Assembly (NCBI RefSeq): GCF_016863295.1
Contig: NZ_BOOP01000011.1
Span: 227,983 to 291,982, forward strand
Length of the DNA: 64,000 nucleotides
DNA from: Planotetraspora phitsanulokensis
GTDB taxonomy: Bacteria > Actinomycetota > Actinomycetes > Streptosporangiales > Streptosporangiaceae
Direction of reading: 5' to 3'
Within the stretch, counting starts at the first letter, position 1, and each line of letters opens with the position of its first letter. A model generated the notes under the pieces. It saw only the letters and a list, made by a program, of their open reading frames with translations, had not been told where the DNA came from and did no database searches. Positions 1 through 8,311 of the stretch are shown here, in pieces. The translations under genes and the position numbers were made by a program.

Positions 1-726
1 GGGCAGCGGCATGACGAGCGTGCTGTTCTTCTCCGCCGCGACCTCCACGACGGTCTGGAGCATGCGCAGCTGCAGCGCCGAGGGGTCGGAGGACATCTGC
101 CGCGCCGCCGCGGCCAGCCGCTTGGAGGCCTGGAACTCGCCGTCCGCCGTGATGATGCGAGCCCTGCGCTCGCGCTCGGCCTCGGCCTGGCGGGACATCG
201 ACCGCTTCATGCCTTCGGGGAGCGCGACGTCCTTGATCTCGACGCGCTCGATCCTGATGCCCCAGGGACCTTCTGTGGGCTCGTCGATGACGGCCTTCAG
301 CTGGGTGTTCAGCGCGTCCCTGTCGGACAGGAGCTGGTCGAGCTCGGACTGCCCGATGACCGAACGCAGGGACGTCTGGGCGACCTGCGAGACGGCGTAG
401 AGGTAGTTCTGCACGTTGACGACGGCCTTGATCGGGTCGATGACCCGGAAGTACACGACCGCGTCGACGCGGACCGACACGTTGTCCCGGGTGATGCCCT
501 CCTGCGCGGGAACCTCCATCGTGACGATCTGCATGTTGACCTTCTGCATCCGGTCGACGACCGGAACGATCAGATGGAGACCGGGCCCTCGGATGTCCCG
601 CCGGATGCGCCCCAGCCTGAAGACGATCCCGGTTTCGAACTGCTGGACGACGCGCACGCCGCGTGAGACGACGATGATCGCGAGGACGGCCAGGATCACG
701 ATGAACGGGAACAGCACCGACTCCAT
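1..726 (-). CDS. Slipin/SPFH (band 7) membrane protein, 3' end cut by window edge
   Basis: The minus-strand frame is open from an ATG at 726 to the window edge, giving 242 visible residues. It begins with one hydrophobic segment (about residues 4-21). An SPFH/band 7 domain follows, with slipin-type stretches such as GIVFRLGRI and GPGLHLIVPVVDRM. Slipins are membrane-anchored scaffold proteins related to stomatin. An AAGGAG Shine-Dalgarno about 9 bases upstream supports this start over an in-frame ATG at 735. The C-terminus is missing only because the window ends. The precise role here is unknown. Confidence 0.85.
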   Translation of the reverse strand, partial: MESVLFPFIVILAVLAIIVVSRGVRVVQQFETGIVFRLGRIRRDIRGPGLHLIVPVVDRMQKVNMQIVTMEVPAQEGITRDNVSVRVDAVVYFRVIDPIKAVVNVQNYLYAVSQVAQTSLRSVIGQSELDQLLSDRDALNTQLKAVIDEPTEGPWGIRIERVEIKDVALPEGMKRSMSRQAEAERERRARIITADGEFQASKRLAAAARQMSSDPSALQLRMLQTVVEVAAEKNSTLVMPLP

Positions 727-957
727 TGCCGGCATCTCCTTCGTGGGCGCGTTCGGGGGGATTCGCCCGTGAACCAAGTCTTACCCAATCGTCGTCCAAG
801 CCGTCATGCGCGGTTCCCCACGAAGTCGACCGAGATGAATCGGCATATGACCGTTGGGTAGCCTTCGAAGCGTGGGCGAGTGGAGCAGGCCGGCCGACCG
901 GCACAGCTGTGGCGGGGCCCGCGTGACGACCCCGTCAGGCAGGCCGGAGGAGGCGAA

Positions 958-1986
958 GTGAAGCAGCCAACCCACAGGAAGAGCACAGCCCGTGACACCG
1001 ACTGGGAAGGTGTGCGACTGCACGTCGTGACCGGGAAGGGCGGCACCGGCAAGACCACGGTGGCCGCGGCCCTCGCGCTCGCCCTCGCCTCGGGCGACCG
1101 CAAGGTGTTGCTCGTGGAGGTCGAGGGACGGCAGGGCATCGCCCAGGTCTTCGACCGCCCGCCCCTGCCGTACGAGGAGCGGAAGATCGCCGTGGCGCCC
1201 GGAGGCGGCGACGTCTACGCGCTGGCGATCGATCCCGAAGAGGCCATGCTCGACTACCTCGAGATGTTCTACGGCATCAAGCGCATGGGCAAGGCGCTCA
1301 CCCGGATGGGCATGATCGACTTCGCCACGACCATCGCGCCCGGTCTGCGCGACGTCCTGGTGACCGGCAAGACCAGCGAGGCCGTACGGCGGCGCGACGC
1401 GTCAGGGCGAAGGGTCTACGACGCGATCGTCATGGACGCACCCCCGACGGGCCGGATCGCCCGCTTCCTCAACGTCACCCAGGAGGTCGCCGGGCTGGCC
1501 AGGGTCGGCCCGGTCAAGAACCACGCCGACATGGTCCGGGGCGTCCTCGCCTCGCCGGAGACGGCCGTGCACTTCGTGACGCTCCTGGAGGAGATGCCCG
1601 TCCAGGAGACGCTCGACGGCATCTCCGAGCTGCACACGGCCAAGCTCCCCGTCGGGGGCGTCTTCATCAACATGGTCCGGCCGACGACCCTGCCTGACGC
1701 GGTCCTCGACGCCGCCGCCGCGGATCGGTTCGACCTGTCGGAGCTCGCCCTGGGGCTGAAGGCGGCGGGCCTCGCGGACGGCAAGGCCGACGCGTCCCTG
1801 ATCGCCGAGTCGCTCGCCCAGGAGGTCGCGGAGCACGCCCTCCGTACGGAGCTGGAACGGCGCGAGCGCAGCACGCTGGACACCACCGGCGCCCCCCGGT
1901 ACGACCTGCCGTTGCTGGCCGACGGCGTCGACCTCACCGGCCTCTACGAACTCGCCGAGGTCATCCGCAACCAGGGCGCGGCATGA
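958..1986 (+). CDS. Get3/ArsA-like ATPase, first of a pair (BagA/Rv3679-like)
   Basis: This is a 342-residue P-loop ATPase of the ArsA/Get3 (SIMIBI) family. The deviant Walker A GKGGTGKTT is at residues 26-34, and DAPPTGRIARFL supplies the switch/Asp motif. I chose GTG 958 because GGAGGAGGC sits just upstream; a GTG at 880 would add 26 residues of non-family sequence. Only 40 bases separate it from a second ArsA-like gene. The order ATPase-ATPase-wbl-PBP-phosphoesterase matches Mycobacterium tuberculosis Rv3679-Rv3683, where the two ATPases form a complex (BagAB). No arsenic operon partners are present, so arsenite export is unlikely. Confidence 0.9.
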   Translation: MKQPTHRKSTARDTDWEGVRLHVVTGKGGTGKTTVAAALALALASGDRKVLLVEVEGRQGIAQVFDRPPLPYEERKIAVAPGGGDVYALAIDPEEAMLDYLEMFYGIKRMGKALTRMGMIDFATTIAPGLRDVLVTGKTSEAVRRRDASGRRVYDAIVMDAPPTGRIARFLNVTQEVAGLARVGPVKNHADMVRGVLASPETAVHFVTLLEEMPVQETLDGISELHTAKLPVGGVFINMVRPTTLPDAVLDAAAADRFDLSELALGLKAAGLADGKADASLIAESLAQEVAEHALRTELERRERSTLDTTGAPRYDLPLLADGVDLTGLYELAEVIRNQGAA

Positions 1987-2026
1987 CGGTGACGCACCCG
2001 CACACCCACGCAGAAGAGGTTGATCT

Positions 2027-3181
2027 GTGAGCAGGACCGCCCCCGCGCTGGACATCGACGCGATCCTGGACGACGACGGCACGCGGATCATCGTGTGCTG
2101 CGGCTCCGGCGGCGTCGGGAAGACCACGACGGCGGCGGCGCTCGGCCTGCGCGCCGCCGAGCGCGGGCGGTCGGTCGTCGTGCTCACCGTGGACCCCGCC
2201 CGGCGGCTCGCCCAGTCCATGGGCCTCACCGAGCTCGACAACACCCCGCGCCGCATCATGGGCAACGGCACCGCGGACGACAGGGTCGACGCGGCCAACG
2301 GCGGCGAGCTGCACGCGATGATGCTCGACATGAAGCGGACCTTCGATGAGATCATCGAGGCCCACGCCGACCCCCAGCGGGCTCAGCAGATCCTGACCAA
2401 CCCGTTCTACCAGTCGTTGTCGTCGAGCTTCTCCGGCACGCAGGAGTACATGGCCATGGAGAAACTCGGCCAGCTCCGCCGTTCGGGTGACTGGGACCTG
2501 ATCGTGGTCGACACCCCGCCGTCGCGGTCCGCCCTCGACTTCCTGGACGCGCCGGAACGGCTCGGGCGGTTCCTCGACGGACGGCTGATCCGCATCCTCA
2601 CGGCCCCGGCCAAGGCGGGAGGACGGAGCGCGTTCAAGCTGCTCAACGCCGGGTTCGGCATCGTCGCGGGCATGTTGACCAAGGTGCTGGGAGCACAGGT
2701 GCTCAAGGACATCCAGACCTTCGTGTCGGCCCTCGACGCGGTCTTCGGCGGCTTCCGGCAGCGGGCGGAACAGACCTACCGTCTCCTGCAGGCGCCCGGC
2801 ACGGCCTTCCTCGTCGTCGCCGCGCCGGAGCGCGACGCCATGCGCGAGGCCTCCTACTTCGTCGAACGGCTGGCCGACGACCGCATGCCCCTGGCCGGGG
2901 TGGTGGTCAACCGGGTGCACCGGGCATCGGCCTCCACACTGTCCGCGGCCCGGAGTGCCGCCGCCGCCGAGGAGCTGGAGGCGCGCCGCGAGCACGACCT
3001 GACCGCCGCCGTGTTGCGGCTGCACGCCGACCGCATGCAGCTCGCCGCACGGGAGCAGCGGGAACAGGAGCACTTCACCTCTGCGCACCCCACGGTGCCG
3101 CTCGCCCAGGTGCCCGCCATGCCGGAAGACGTCCACGACCTGGCGGGACTGCGCCAGATCGGACGGCTTCTCGCGTCGTAG
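2027..3181 (+). CDS. Get3/ArsA-like ATPase, second of a pair (BagB/Rv3680-like)
   Basis: This 384-residue ATPase is paralogous to the gene before it. Walker A (GSGGVGKTTT) starts near residue 26, and VDTPPSRSALDFLDAPERL forms the nucleotide-switch region. The start is a GTG with a weak AGAGG upstream. The tandem arrangement and the downstream wbl gene indicate the second subunit of a heteromeric Get3-like complex. In mycobacteria the pair is tied to envelope or metabolic homeostasis; the client here is unknown. The gene ends about 210 bases before the convergent wblA. Confidence 0.9.
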   Translation: MSRTAPALDIDAILDDDGTRIIVCCGSGGVGKTTTAAALGLRAAERGRSVVVLTVDPARRLAQSMGLTELDNTPRRIMGNGTADDRVDAANGGELHAMMLDMKRTFDEIIEAHADPQRAQQILTNPFYQSLSSSFSGTQEYMAMEKLGQLRRSGDWDLIVVDTPPSRSALDFLDAPERLGRFLDGRLIRILTAPAKAGGRSAFKLLNAGFGIVAGMLTKVLGAQVLKDIQTFVSALDAVFGGFRQRAEQTYRLLQAPGTAFLVVAAPERDAMREASYFVERLADDRMPLAGVVVNRVHRASASTLSAARSAAAAEELEARREHDLTAAVLRLHADRMQLAAREQREQEHFTSAHPTVPLAQVPAMPEDVHDLAGLRQIGRLLAS

Positions 3182-3293
3182 TCTCCGACGCGTTCGTCAA
3201 GATCACCGGGCCGCGCGGTAACAGCGATGTGACGGCGTGGCCACGGTGATGGATGGAGGGGGAGGCGCAGGGAGCGCCCGCCACGAAACCCGA

Positions 3294-3313
3294 ACGGCCG
3301 GGGTGCCGGCCGT
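3294..3313. terminator. GC-rich hairpin between convergent genes
   Basis: Eight-base perfect arms (3294-3301 and 3306-3313) flank a 4-base loop. The hairpin lies between the end of the second ArsA-like ATPase and the end of the convergent wblA gene, so it could terminate both. There is no U-tract, as is common in high-GC actinomycetes. Confidence 0.45.
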
Positions 3314-3391
3314 GAGATCAGACTGACCCGGGGATGGTGACTCGGGCCGAGAAGCCGCAAGGGTGTGCGGTGGTGCCCAGCCGGTCGGGGG

Positions 3392-3688
3392 TCAGCCGGC
3401 GATCAATTCGTTGGTGCGTTCGTACTCTTCCTTGGCTGATTCGAGCAGGTCGCGCCAGGAGTCGACGTCGGGTCGCCGCCTCAGCAGCGCTCTGCGTTCC
3501 CGCTCGGTCATTCCGCCCCAGACCCCGAACTCGATGCGGTTGTCCAGCGCATCGGCGAGGCACTCGGTACGGACGGGGCATCCTCGACAGATCAGTTTCG
3601 CCCGGTTCTGCGCGGCGCCTTGTACGAAAAGCGCGTCAGGATCCGCACCTCGACAGGCGGCACGGGAGGTCCAATCCGTGATCCACAT
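3392..3688 (-). CDS. wblA: WhiB-family iron-sulfur regulator (WblA/WhiB4-like)
   Basis: This 98-residue protein has the four WhiB cysteines (C12, C34, C37, C43) that bind a [4Fe-4S] cluster, and the GVWGG turn at 55-59 followed by a basic C-terminal DNA-binding segment. I chose the ATG at 3688, which precedes MWITDW and has GGGAG upstream. Longer in-frame starts would add residues not expected for the family. Its position between the paired ArsA-like ATPases and the divergent PBP matches Streptomyces wblA and M. tuberculosis whiB4. Those regulate development/antibiotic production and redox responses, respectively. WhiB proteins usually act with sigma factor region 4. Confidence 0.88.
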   Translation of the reverse strand: MWITDWTSRAACRGADPDALFVQGAAQNRAKLICRGCPVRTECLADALDNRIEFGVWGGMTERERRALLRRRPDVDSWRDLLESAKEEYERTNELIAG

Positions 3689-3946
3689 GTTCGACCCCAC
3701 TCCCCTTAGGTGGTCAGTCGTCACTTCGGCCGACGGGCGCGGGCGTCGAGCCTCCTGGTAGCAGTTGCCGCAGAGGAGAACGTACGCAAGGAGGCGATCG
3801 GACCGACAGTCCCCGGGGGGACCAATTTCTCGCATGGTCATGTCAGGCCATGTGGCCGGGAATGACTAGTCATCCTTGGGAATCAGTAATGCAAGCTGGT
3901 GCAATTGGTGCCGATCACGTGACCTATCCGACGTACGCTTGGACCC

Positions 3947-6166
3947 GTGCAAGCTAAGGGCAAAGGCCGGGCGTCGGCGTTCTGGAACCTTCTGCAGTTG
4001 ATCGCCGCAGCCGGCGTGGCCGGTCTGCTGGCGGCGGCCATCGCCCTGCCCGCCGTCGGCGGCGCGGGCGTCACGGTGAAGTCGGCGACCGAGGCCCTCA
4101 GGCTCGCCCCGGAGGACCTGCCCGAACCTCCGCTGCCCGAGAAGACCACATTCCTCGACGCCAACGGCAAGCCGTTCGCCCAGTTCTACTGGCAGAACCG
4201 CGTGTCCGTGGGCCTCAACCAGATCGCGCCGATCATGCAGAAGGCGATCGTGGCGATCGAGGACTTCCGGTTCTACGAGCACGGCGCGCTCGACCTCGAG
4301 GGCACGAGCCGCGCGCTGGTCAAGAACCTCACCACGGGCGGGGTGACCCAGGGCGGTTCGTCCATCACCCAGCAGTACGTCAAGCAGGTCCTCTACAACA
4401 CGGCCGACTCGGACGAGGCCAAGGCGGCCGCCGTCGCCCCCACCGTCTCGCGGAAGCTCAACGAGATCCGCTACGCGATGGCCATCGAGCGGAAGTACTC
4501 CAAGGACGAGATCCTCAACCGCTATCTCAACATCGCCTACTACGGCGCGAGCGCGTACGGCATCGAGGCCGCCTCCCAGCGTTTCTTCGGCAAGCACGCC
4601 TCCCAGCTCAACCTGACCGAGGCGGCCACGCTGGCGGGAGCCGTACAGGACCCGAACAGGACCGACCCGAACCGGGGCAAGGCGACCAGTGAGCGCCTCC
4701 TCGAGCGGCGCAACACGGTGCTGGACCGGATGGCCGAGCTGAAGATCATCACGCTGGCCGAGGCGGCGGAGTCGAAGTCGAAGAAACTCGGCTACAAGGA
4801 CGTGGCGATCCCGGGTGGATGCGGGGAGAGTTCCTACCCGTACTTCTGCCTGTACGTCAGCAACGAGATCAGGAACAACCCGCAGTTCGGGAAGACGCCG
4901 AAGGCCCGCGAGGACTTCCTCAACCGCGGCGGCCTGACCATCAAGACCACGCTCACCCCGAAGATGCAGAAGGCCGCGGACAAGGCGATCAAGAAGTACG
5001 TCAGCTCCTCCGACAAGCCGGTGGCGTCCGAGGCGCTCGTCGAGCCCGGAACGGGCGCGATCCGGGCGATGGCGTCCAGCCGCAAGTTCGGCCGGAACAA
5101 GAAGAAGAACGAGATCTCCTACAACATCGTGGCGAACTCCGACCACGGCGGTGGGACCGGATTCCAGGCCGGATCGACCTTCAAGGTGTTCACGCTGGTC
5201 ACCGCCCTCAAGGAGGGCCTGAAGTTCAGCGACGGGTTCAAGGTCGGCGGCACCTTCCGGGCCGGCGGCTACTCCGACTTCAAGAACTGCAAGGGCCAGA
5301 ACGTCGGCGACCCGAGCGCGACGCAGCACAACTCCGAGGGCGGCGAAGGCGGGTTCGAATCCCTCCAGACCGGCACGTGGGGCTCGGTGAACACCTTCTT
5401 CCTGACGCTGGAGCGGAAGGTCGGCCTCTGCAACGTGGTCAAGACCGCCAAGGACATGGGGATCACCCGCTCCGACGGCGCCAAGCTCCGCGAGTTCCAG
5501 ACCTTCACCCTCGGGTTCAACGAGATGGACCCGGTCACCGTCGCCTCCGCGTACGCCACGCTCGGGGCGCGCGGAAAGTACTGCAAGCCCATGGCGATCA
5601 CCGCCGTCGTCGACCGGACCGGCAAGACGACGTCGTTCAAGCCGTCGTGCAAGCGGGCCATCGAACCGGCGATCGCCGACGCGGCGAACTACATCCTCGA
5701 GGGTGTGTTCACCAAGGGCACGATGTCCGGCGTGGGCGGCATCCCCGGCAGGGACGCGGCCGGCAAGACCGGAACGGGTGACCAGTCGCGGACCGTCTGG
5801 TTCGCCGGGTACACCCCCGACCTCGCCGGGGCGGTCAGTCTCGGCGACCCGCGCGGGCCAGTGAAGTACCCGCTCAGCGGCGAGACCATGAACGGGCACC
5901 AGTACGGCTCGGTGTTCGGCGCCACGATCCCCGGCCCGATCTGGAAGGCCACCATGACCTCGGCGCTGAAGGGGATCGACGCGACCAGCTTCATCCGGCC
6001 CGACATGTCGAGGTTCGGCGGCTGTAGCCAGGCCTGCGCTCCCAAGCCGCCGCCGGACAAGGACAAGGACAAGAACGGTCACGGCGGTCCCGGTGGGCCC
6101 GGCGATCCCGGAAACGGCGGCCCCGGCCAGGGCCCGAACCCCCCGATCGTCCCGCCCGCCCAGTGA
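3947..6166 (+). CDS. Class A penicillin-binding protein (PonA2-like)
   Basis: This is a 739-residue bifunctional peptidoglycan synthase. The N-terminal membrane segment is at about 13-38. The glycosyltransferase domain has its catalytic motif EDFRFYEHGALD at about 105-116. The transpeptidase domain has S410-T-F-K413, S480-V-N482 and K607-T-G609. The tail after about 700 is Pro/Gly/Lys-Asp rich, with no PASTA domain of the kind seen in mycobacterial PonA2. The start is GTG with no clear Shine-Dalgarno, so the mRNA may be leaderless. The divergent wblA shares the 258-base upstream region. The protein acts in cell-wall synthesis outside the membrane. Confidence 0.93.
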   Translation: MQAKGKGRASAFWNLLQLIAAAGVAGLLAAAIALPAVGGAGVTVKSATEALRLAPEDLPEPPLPEKTTFLDANGKPFAQFYWQNRVSVGLNQIAPIMQKAIVAIEDFRFYEHGALDLEGTSRALVKNLTTGGVTQGGSSITQQYVKQVLYNTADSDEAKAAAVAPTVSRKLNEIRYAMAIERKYSKDEILNRYLNIAYYGASAYGIEAASQRFFGKHASQLNLTEAATLAGAVQDPNRTDPNRGKATSERLLERRNTVLDRMAELKIITLAEAAESKSKKLGYKDVAIPGGCGESSYPYFCLYVSNEIRNNPQFGKTPKAREDFLNRGGLTIKTTLTPKMQKAADKAIKKYVSSSDKPVASEALVEPGTGAIRAMASSRKFGRNKKKNEISYNIVANSDHGGGTGFQAGSTFKVFTLVTALKEGLKFSDGFKVGGTFRAGGYSDFKNCKGQNVGDPSATQHNSEGGEGGFESLQTGTWGSVNTFFLTLERKVGLCNVVKTAKDMGITRSDGAKLREFQTFTLGFNEMDPVTVASAYATLGARGKYCKPMAITAVVDRTGKTTSFKPSCKRAIEPAIADAANYILEGVFTKGTMSGVGGIPGRDAAGKTGTGDQSRTVWFAGYTPDLAGAVSLGDPRGPVKYPLSGETMNGHQYGSVFGATIPGPIWKATMTSALKGIDATSFIRPDMSRFGGCSQACAPKPPPDKDKDKNGHGGPGGPGDPGNGGPGQGPNPPIVPPAQ

Positions 6167-6178
6167 CGACGTGAAAAT

Positions 6179-6205
6179 GCCCTCCCCGCCGATGGCGGGG
6201 AGGGC
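6179..6205. terminator. Strong hairpin terminator, ponA2/yqeY convergent
   Basis: A perfect 12-base inverted repeat (6179-6190 and 6194-6205) has a 3-base loop. It lies 12 bases after the PBP stop and is followed by TTCGTCGTT. On the minus strand it is followed by ATTTTC, so it can act in both directions. Confidence 0.8.
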
Positions 6206-6220
6206 TTCGTCGTTCCTGGG

Positions 6221-6251
6221 TGAGTCCCTGAGGCACGGCCTCAGGGACTCA
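6221..6251. terminator. Second 14-base hairpin between convergent genes
   Basis: Perfect 14-base arms (6221-6234 and 6238-6251) have a 3-base loop, 15 bases past the first hairpin. It lies downstream of the minus-strand yqeY gene (stop at 6314). Copies of CGGCCTCAGG follow at about 6237 and 6284-6320, suggesting local duplication. Confidence 0.6.
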
Positions 6252-6313
6252 GGCGGGCCGTACGGACCCGGGGGACGGCCTCAGGTCTGTATGGCCTTGG
6301 CTTGGGGACGGCC

Positions 6314-6769
6314 TCAGGCGCTCAGGCGCGCCCGTACGGCCTGGGCGACCCGGCCGCCCTCGGCCCGGCCGGCGACCTTGGGGTTGAGGACCTTCATGAC
6401 CTGTCCCATCGCCTTGGGGCCGGCGGCGCCGCTCTCCGCGATCGCCTCGTCGACGAGCGTGCCCAGCTCCTCGTCGGACAGCTGGGCGGGGAGGTACTCC
6501 TCCAGGACGGCCTGCTCGTCGAGCTCCGCCTGAGCCTGCTCGGCGCGGCCGGCGTTGGCGAAGGCCTCCGAGGCCTCCCTGCGCTTCTTCGCCTCACGGG
6601 TGAGGACCTTGACGACCTCGTCGTCCGAGAGCTCCCGCGCCGCCTTGCCCGCGACCTCCTCGACGCCGATGGCGGCCAGCGCCATCCGGATCGTCCGGAG
6701 CCGCACCTCGTCGCGGGCCTTCAACGAGGTCGCAAGATCGGCCTTCAACTTGTCCTTCAACGCACTCAT
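6314..6769 (-). CDS. GatB/YqeY domain protein
   Basis: This 151-residue protein spans the full YqeY family length. It starts MSALKDKLKADL and has the helical YqeY core (EVRLRTIRMALAAI, EEYLPAQLSDEEL, GPKAMGQVMKVLNPK). YqeY resembles the tail domain of the GatB amidotransferase subunit and may act on tRNA, but its biochemical role is unsettled. I chose ATG 6769 because the family begins there; an upstream in-frame ATG would add 38 unrelated residues and overlap the divergent phosphoesterase promoter. Two hairpins follow the stop. Confidence 0.9.
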   Translation of the reverse strand: MSALKDKLKADLATSLKARDEVRLRTIRMALAAIGVEEVAGKAARELSDDEVVKVLTREAKKRREASEAFANAGRAEQAQAELDEQAVLEEYLPAQLSDEELGTLVDEAIAESGAAGPKAMGQVMKVLNPKVAGRAEGGRVAQAVRARLSA

Positions 6770-6839
6770 GGATCCATCTTGCCGTGTCAGGGGCCTGGTT
6801 CTCGCCAGGTTATGTCTGAGAGGGGGACAGCGGTCGGGC

Positions 6840-7754
6840 ATGATTGGCTGTGTGAGGAAAGCCGCCGCGATTCCCTTGTCCATCCTCGGTCTCGGTGTGG
6901 CCGGTCTCGGCTACGCGTCCATCGTTGAGCGGAACTGGTTCCGCCTTCGACGGTTCGACGTGCCCGTGCTGGCCCCCGGGCAGCGCCCGGTCAGAATCCT
7001 GCAGATCTCTGATCTTCACCTCACCCCGGGTCGCTCGAGGCTGATCAACTGGGTGCGGTCACTGGCCTCCCTGGAGCCCGACCTGGTGGTCAACACCGGT
7101 GACACGCTGGCCCACCCCGACGCGATCGGGCCGTACATGCGGGCCGTGGAGCCGCTCTTGGATCGGCCGGGCCTGTTCGTCTACGGATCCAACGACCTCT
7201 ACGCCCCGCGGCCGAAGAACCCGGCCAGGTATCTGTGGCGCACGTCCAAGAACGACTCGCGGCAGCACATCCCCAATCTCCCCTGGGCGGAGCTGGGAGC
7301 CGCCATGACCGAGGCGGGCTGGGTGGACATGAACAACGCCACCGCACGGTTGAAGGTCGCTGACCTGGACGTCCATGTGGGCGGCATCCACGACTCGCAC
7401 ATCGACCGGGACCGGTACGACGAGATCGCCGGGCCGGCGCCCGCCGACGCCGATCTTCGGCTGGGCGTCATGCACTCTCCCGAGCCCCGGAACATGTCCC
7501 GCTTCGCGGCGGACGGATATCAGTTGCTGCTGGCGGGCCACACGCACGGCGGCCAGCTGTGCATCCCGTTCTACGGGGCCCTCGTGACCAACTGCGGAAT
7601 CGACCGGGCGCGTGTGAAGGGGCTGAGCAGGCACGAAAGCTCCTGGCTGCACGTGTCCGCAGGTCTCGGGACCTCGCCCTACGCCCCGGTCAGGTTCGCC
7701 TGCCCGCCCGAGGCCACTCTGTTGACCTTGGTTCCCCGCCGCCCGGCCCGCTGA
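6840..7754 (+). CDS. Membrane-anchored calcineurin-like metallophosphoesterase
   Basis: This 304-residue protein has an N-terminal hydrophobic anchor (about residues 7-27) followed by metallophosphoesterase motifs: DLHLTPG, VNTGDTLAHPD, YGSNDLY (in place of the usual GNHD) and GHTHGGQL. These residues bind the two catalytic metals. It is the YkuE/Rv3683 type. In M. tuberculosis the orthologue lies directly after ponA2, as here except for the inserted yqeY. The substrate is unknown; a lipid or cell-wall phosphoester is plausible for an anchored enzyme. The ATG at 6840 is used, with a loosely spaced AGGGGGA upstream. Confidence 0.88.
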   Translation: MIGCVRKAAAIPLSILGLGVAGLGYASIVERNWFRLRRFDVPVLAPGQRPVRILQISDLHLTPGRSRLINWVRSLASLEPDLVVNTGDTLAHPDAIGPYMRAVEPLLDRPGLFVYGSNDLYAPRPKNPARYLWRTSKNDSRQHIPNLPWAELGAAMTEAGWVDMNNATARLKVADLDVHVGGIHDSHIDRDRYDEIAGPAPADADLRLGVMHSPEPRNMSRFAADGYQLLLAGHTHGGQLCIPFYGALVTNCGIDRARVKGLSRHESSWLHVSAGLGTSPYAPVRFACPPEATLLTLVPRRPAR

Positions 7755-7817
7755 CGCACAAGCACGCACAAAGTCCGCTAGACTTGCCGAGTCGCAGGGC
7801 AAAACGACCTGTGACAC

Positions 7818-7891
7818 CGGGGTGTAGCGCAGCTTGGCAGCGCGCTTCGTTCGGGACGAAGAGGCCGCAGGTTCAAATCCTGTCACCCCGA
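7818..7891 (+). tRNA. tRNA-Pro (anticodon CGG)
   Basis: A 74-base cloverleaf is visible. Acceptor strands 7818-7824 and 7884-7890 pair perfectly. The anticodon stem CTTCG/CGAAG encloses loop TTCGGGA (anticodon CGG), and the T-arm has GTTCAAATC. The discriminator base is A; CCA is not encoded. Its 3' half is duplicated at 10152 and 13222, which marks it as an integration site. Confidence 0.95.
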
Positions 7892-7942
7892 CCCAGAAGT
7901 AGCAGCTGAGAGGCCGGTTCCGATCATCGGAACCGGCCTTCC
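7850..7942 (+). repeat. att-like repeat copy 1 (within tRNA-Pro and its terminator)
   Basis: This copy covers the anticodon loop, variable region, T-arm and acceptor 3' strand of the intact tRNA-Pro, plus the terminator. It aligns without gaps to 13222-13314 (offset 5372). Confidence 0.75.
7911..7939 (+). terminator. tRNA-Pro terminator hairpin
   Basis: A 13-base perfect inverted repeat (7911-7923 and 7927-7939) follows the tRNA by 19 bases. The same hairpin recurs unchanged at 13283-13311, so it belongs to the duplicated tRNA 3' region. Confidence 0.8.
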
Positions 7943-8055
7943 GCGTCTCCTGAGTGACTACGGCCTCGGAGGATCCGGAGCTCTCGGGGCGTCCACTCGG
8001 CCGGGTCCACCCCTTCCGCGGTCTTGATCGCGTTGCGGAAGTCGCGCCGGACGTC
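7924..8055 (-). pseudogene. Tyrosine integrase C-terminal fragment
   Basis: The minus-strand translation from 8055 reads DVRRDFRNAIKTAEGVDPAE followed by WTPRELR. This closely resembles the actinomycete integrase segment that precedes the catalytic HxxR box (RELRHSFVS). The match ends after ELR, and the frame then runs through unrelated sequence to a stop at 7924 inside the terminator, so the His, Arg and Tyr of the active site are lost. It points toward the tRNA, as expected for an integrase gene beside its att site. It may be the missing tail of the integrase remnant at 11326-12012. Confidence 0.6.
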
Positions 8056-8057
8056 AC

Positions 8058-8159
8058 ATGGCCGCCTTTGCGCCCGACGCCGACCCCGACCTGCGGCGCC
8101 GCTACATGGCGATCATCTTCGACGGGCTGCGTCGGGAGGGAGCTCGGCCTCCCCGGTGA
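8058..8159 (+). pseudogene. TetR-family regulator C-terminal remnant
   Basis: A 33-residue frame reads MAAFAPDADPDLRRRYMAII and ends shortly after FDGLRREGARPPR. The DPDLRRRYxAxxxDGLR pattern is typical of the last helix of TetR-type ligand-binding domains. No HTH or upstream part exists; the sequence before it is the integrase fragment on the other strand. The call rests on a short motif. Confidence 0.4.
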
Positions 8160-8311
8160 AGCACCCCCCGCCTCCTGAAAAGCGGCAAACGCCGCTGTCG
8201 CTCGGGGAACTCGGTTCGCGGGCAGCTGTGCCTGAGGAATTCGTCGAGCGACCACACGAGGTTCGGCTGATATTCGTCGGCCCCGCGTACTCGTAGCTAC
8301 GCCGTCTCCCT

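Noticed and set aside
3866..6082. 738-codon minus-strand frame
   Set aside because: Antisense to the penicillin-binding protein, which has all catalytic motifs.
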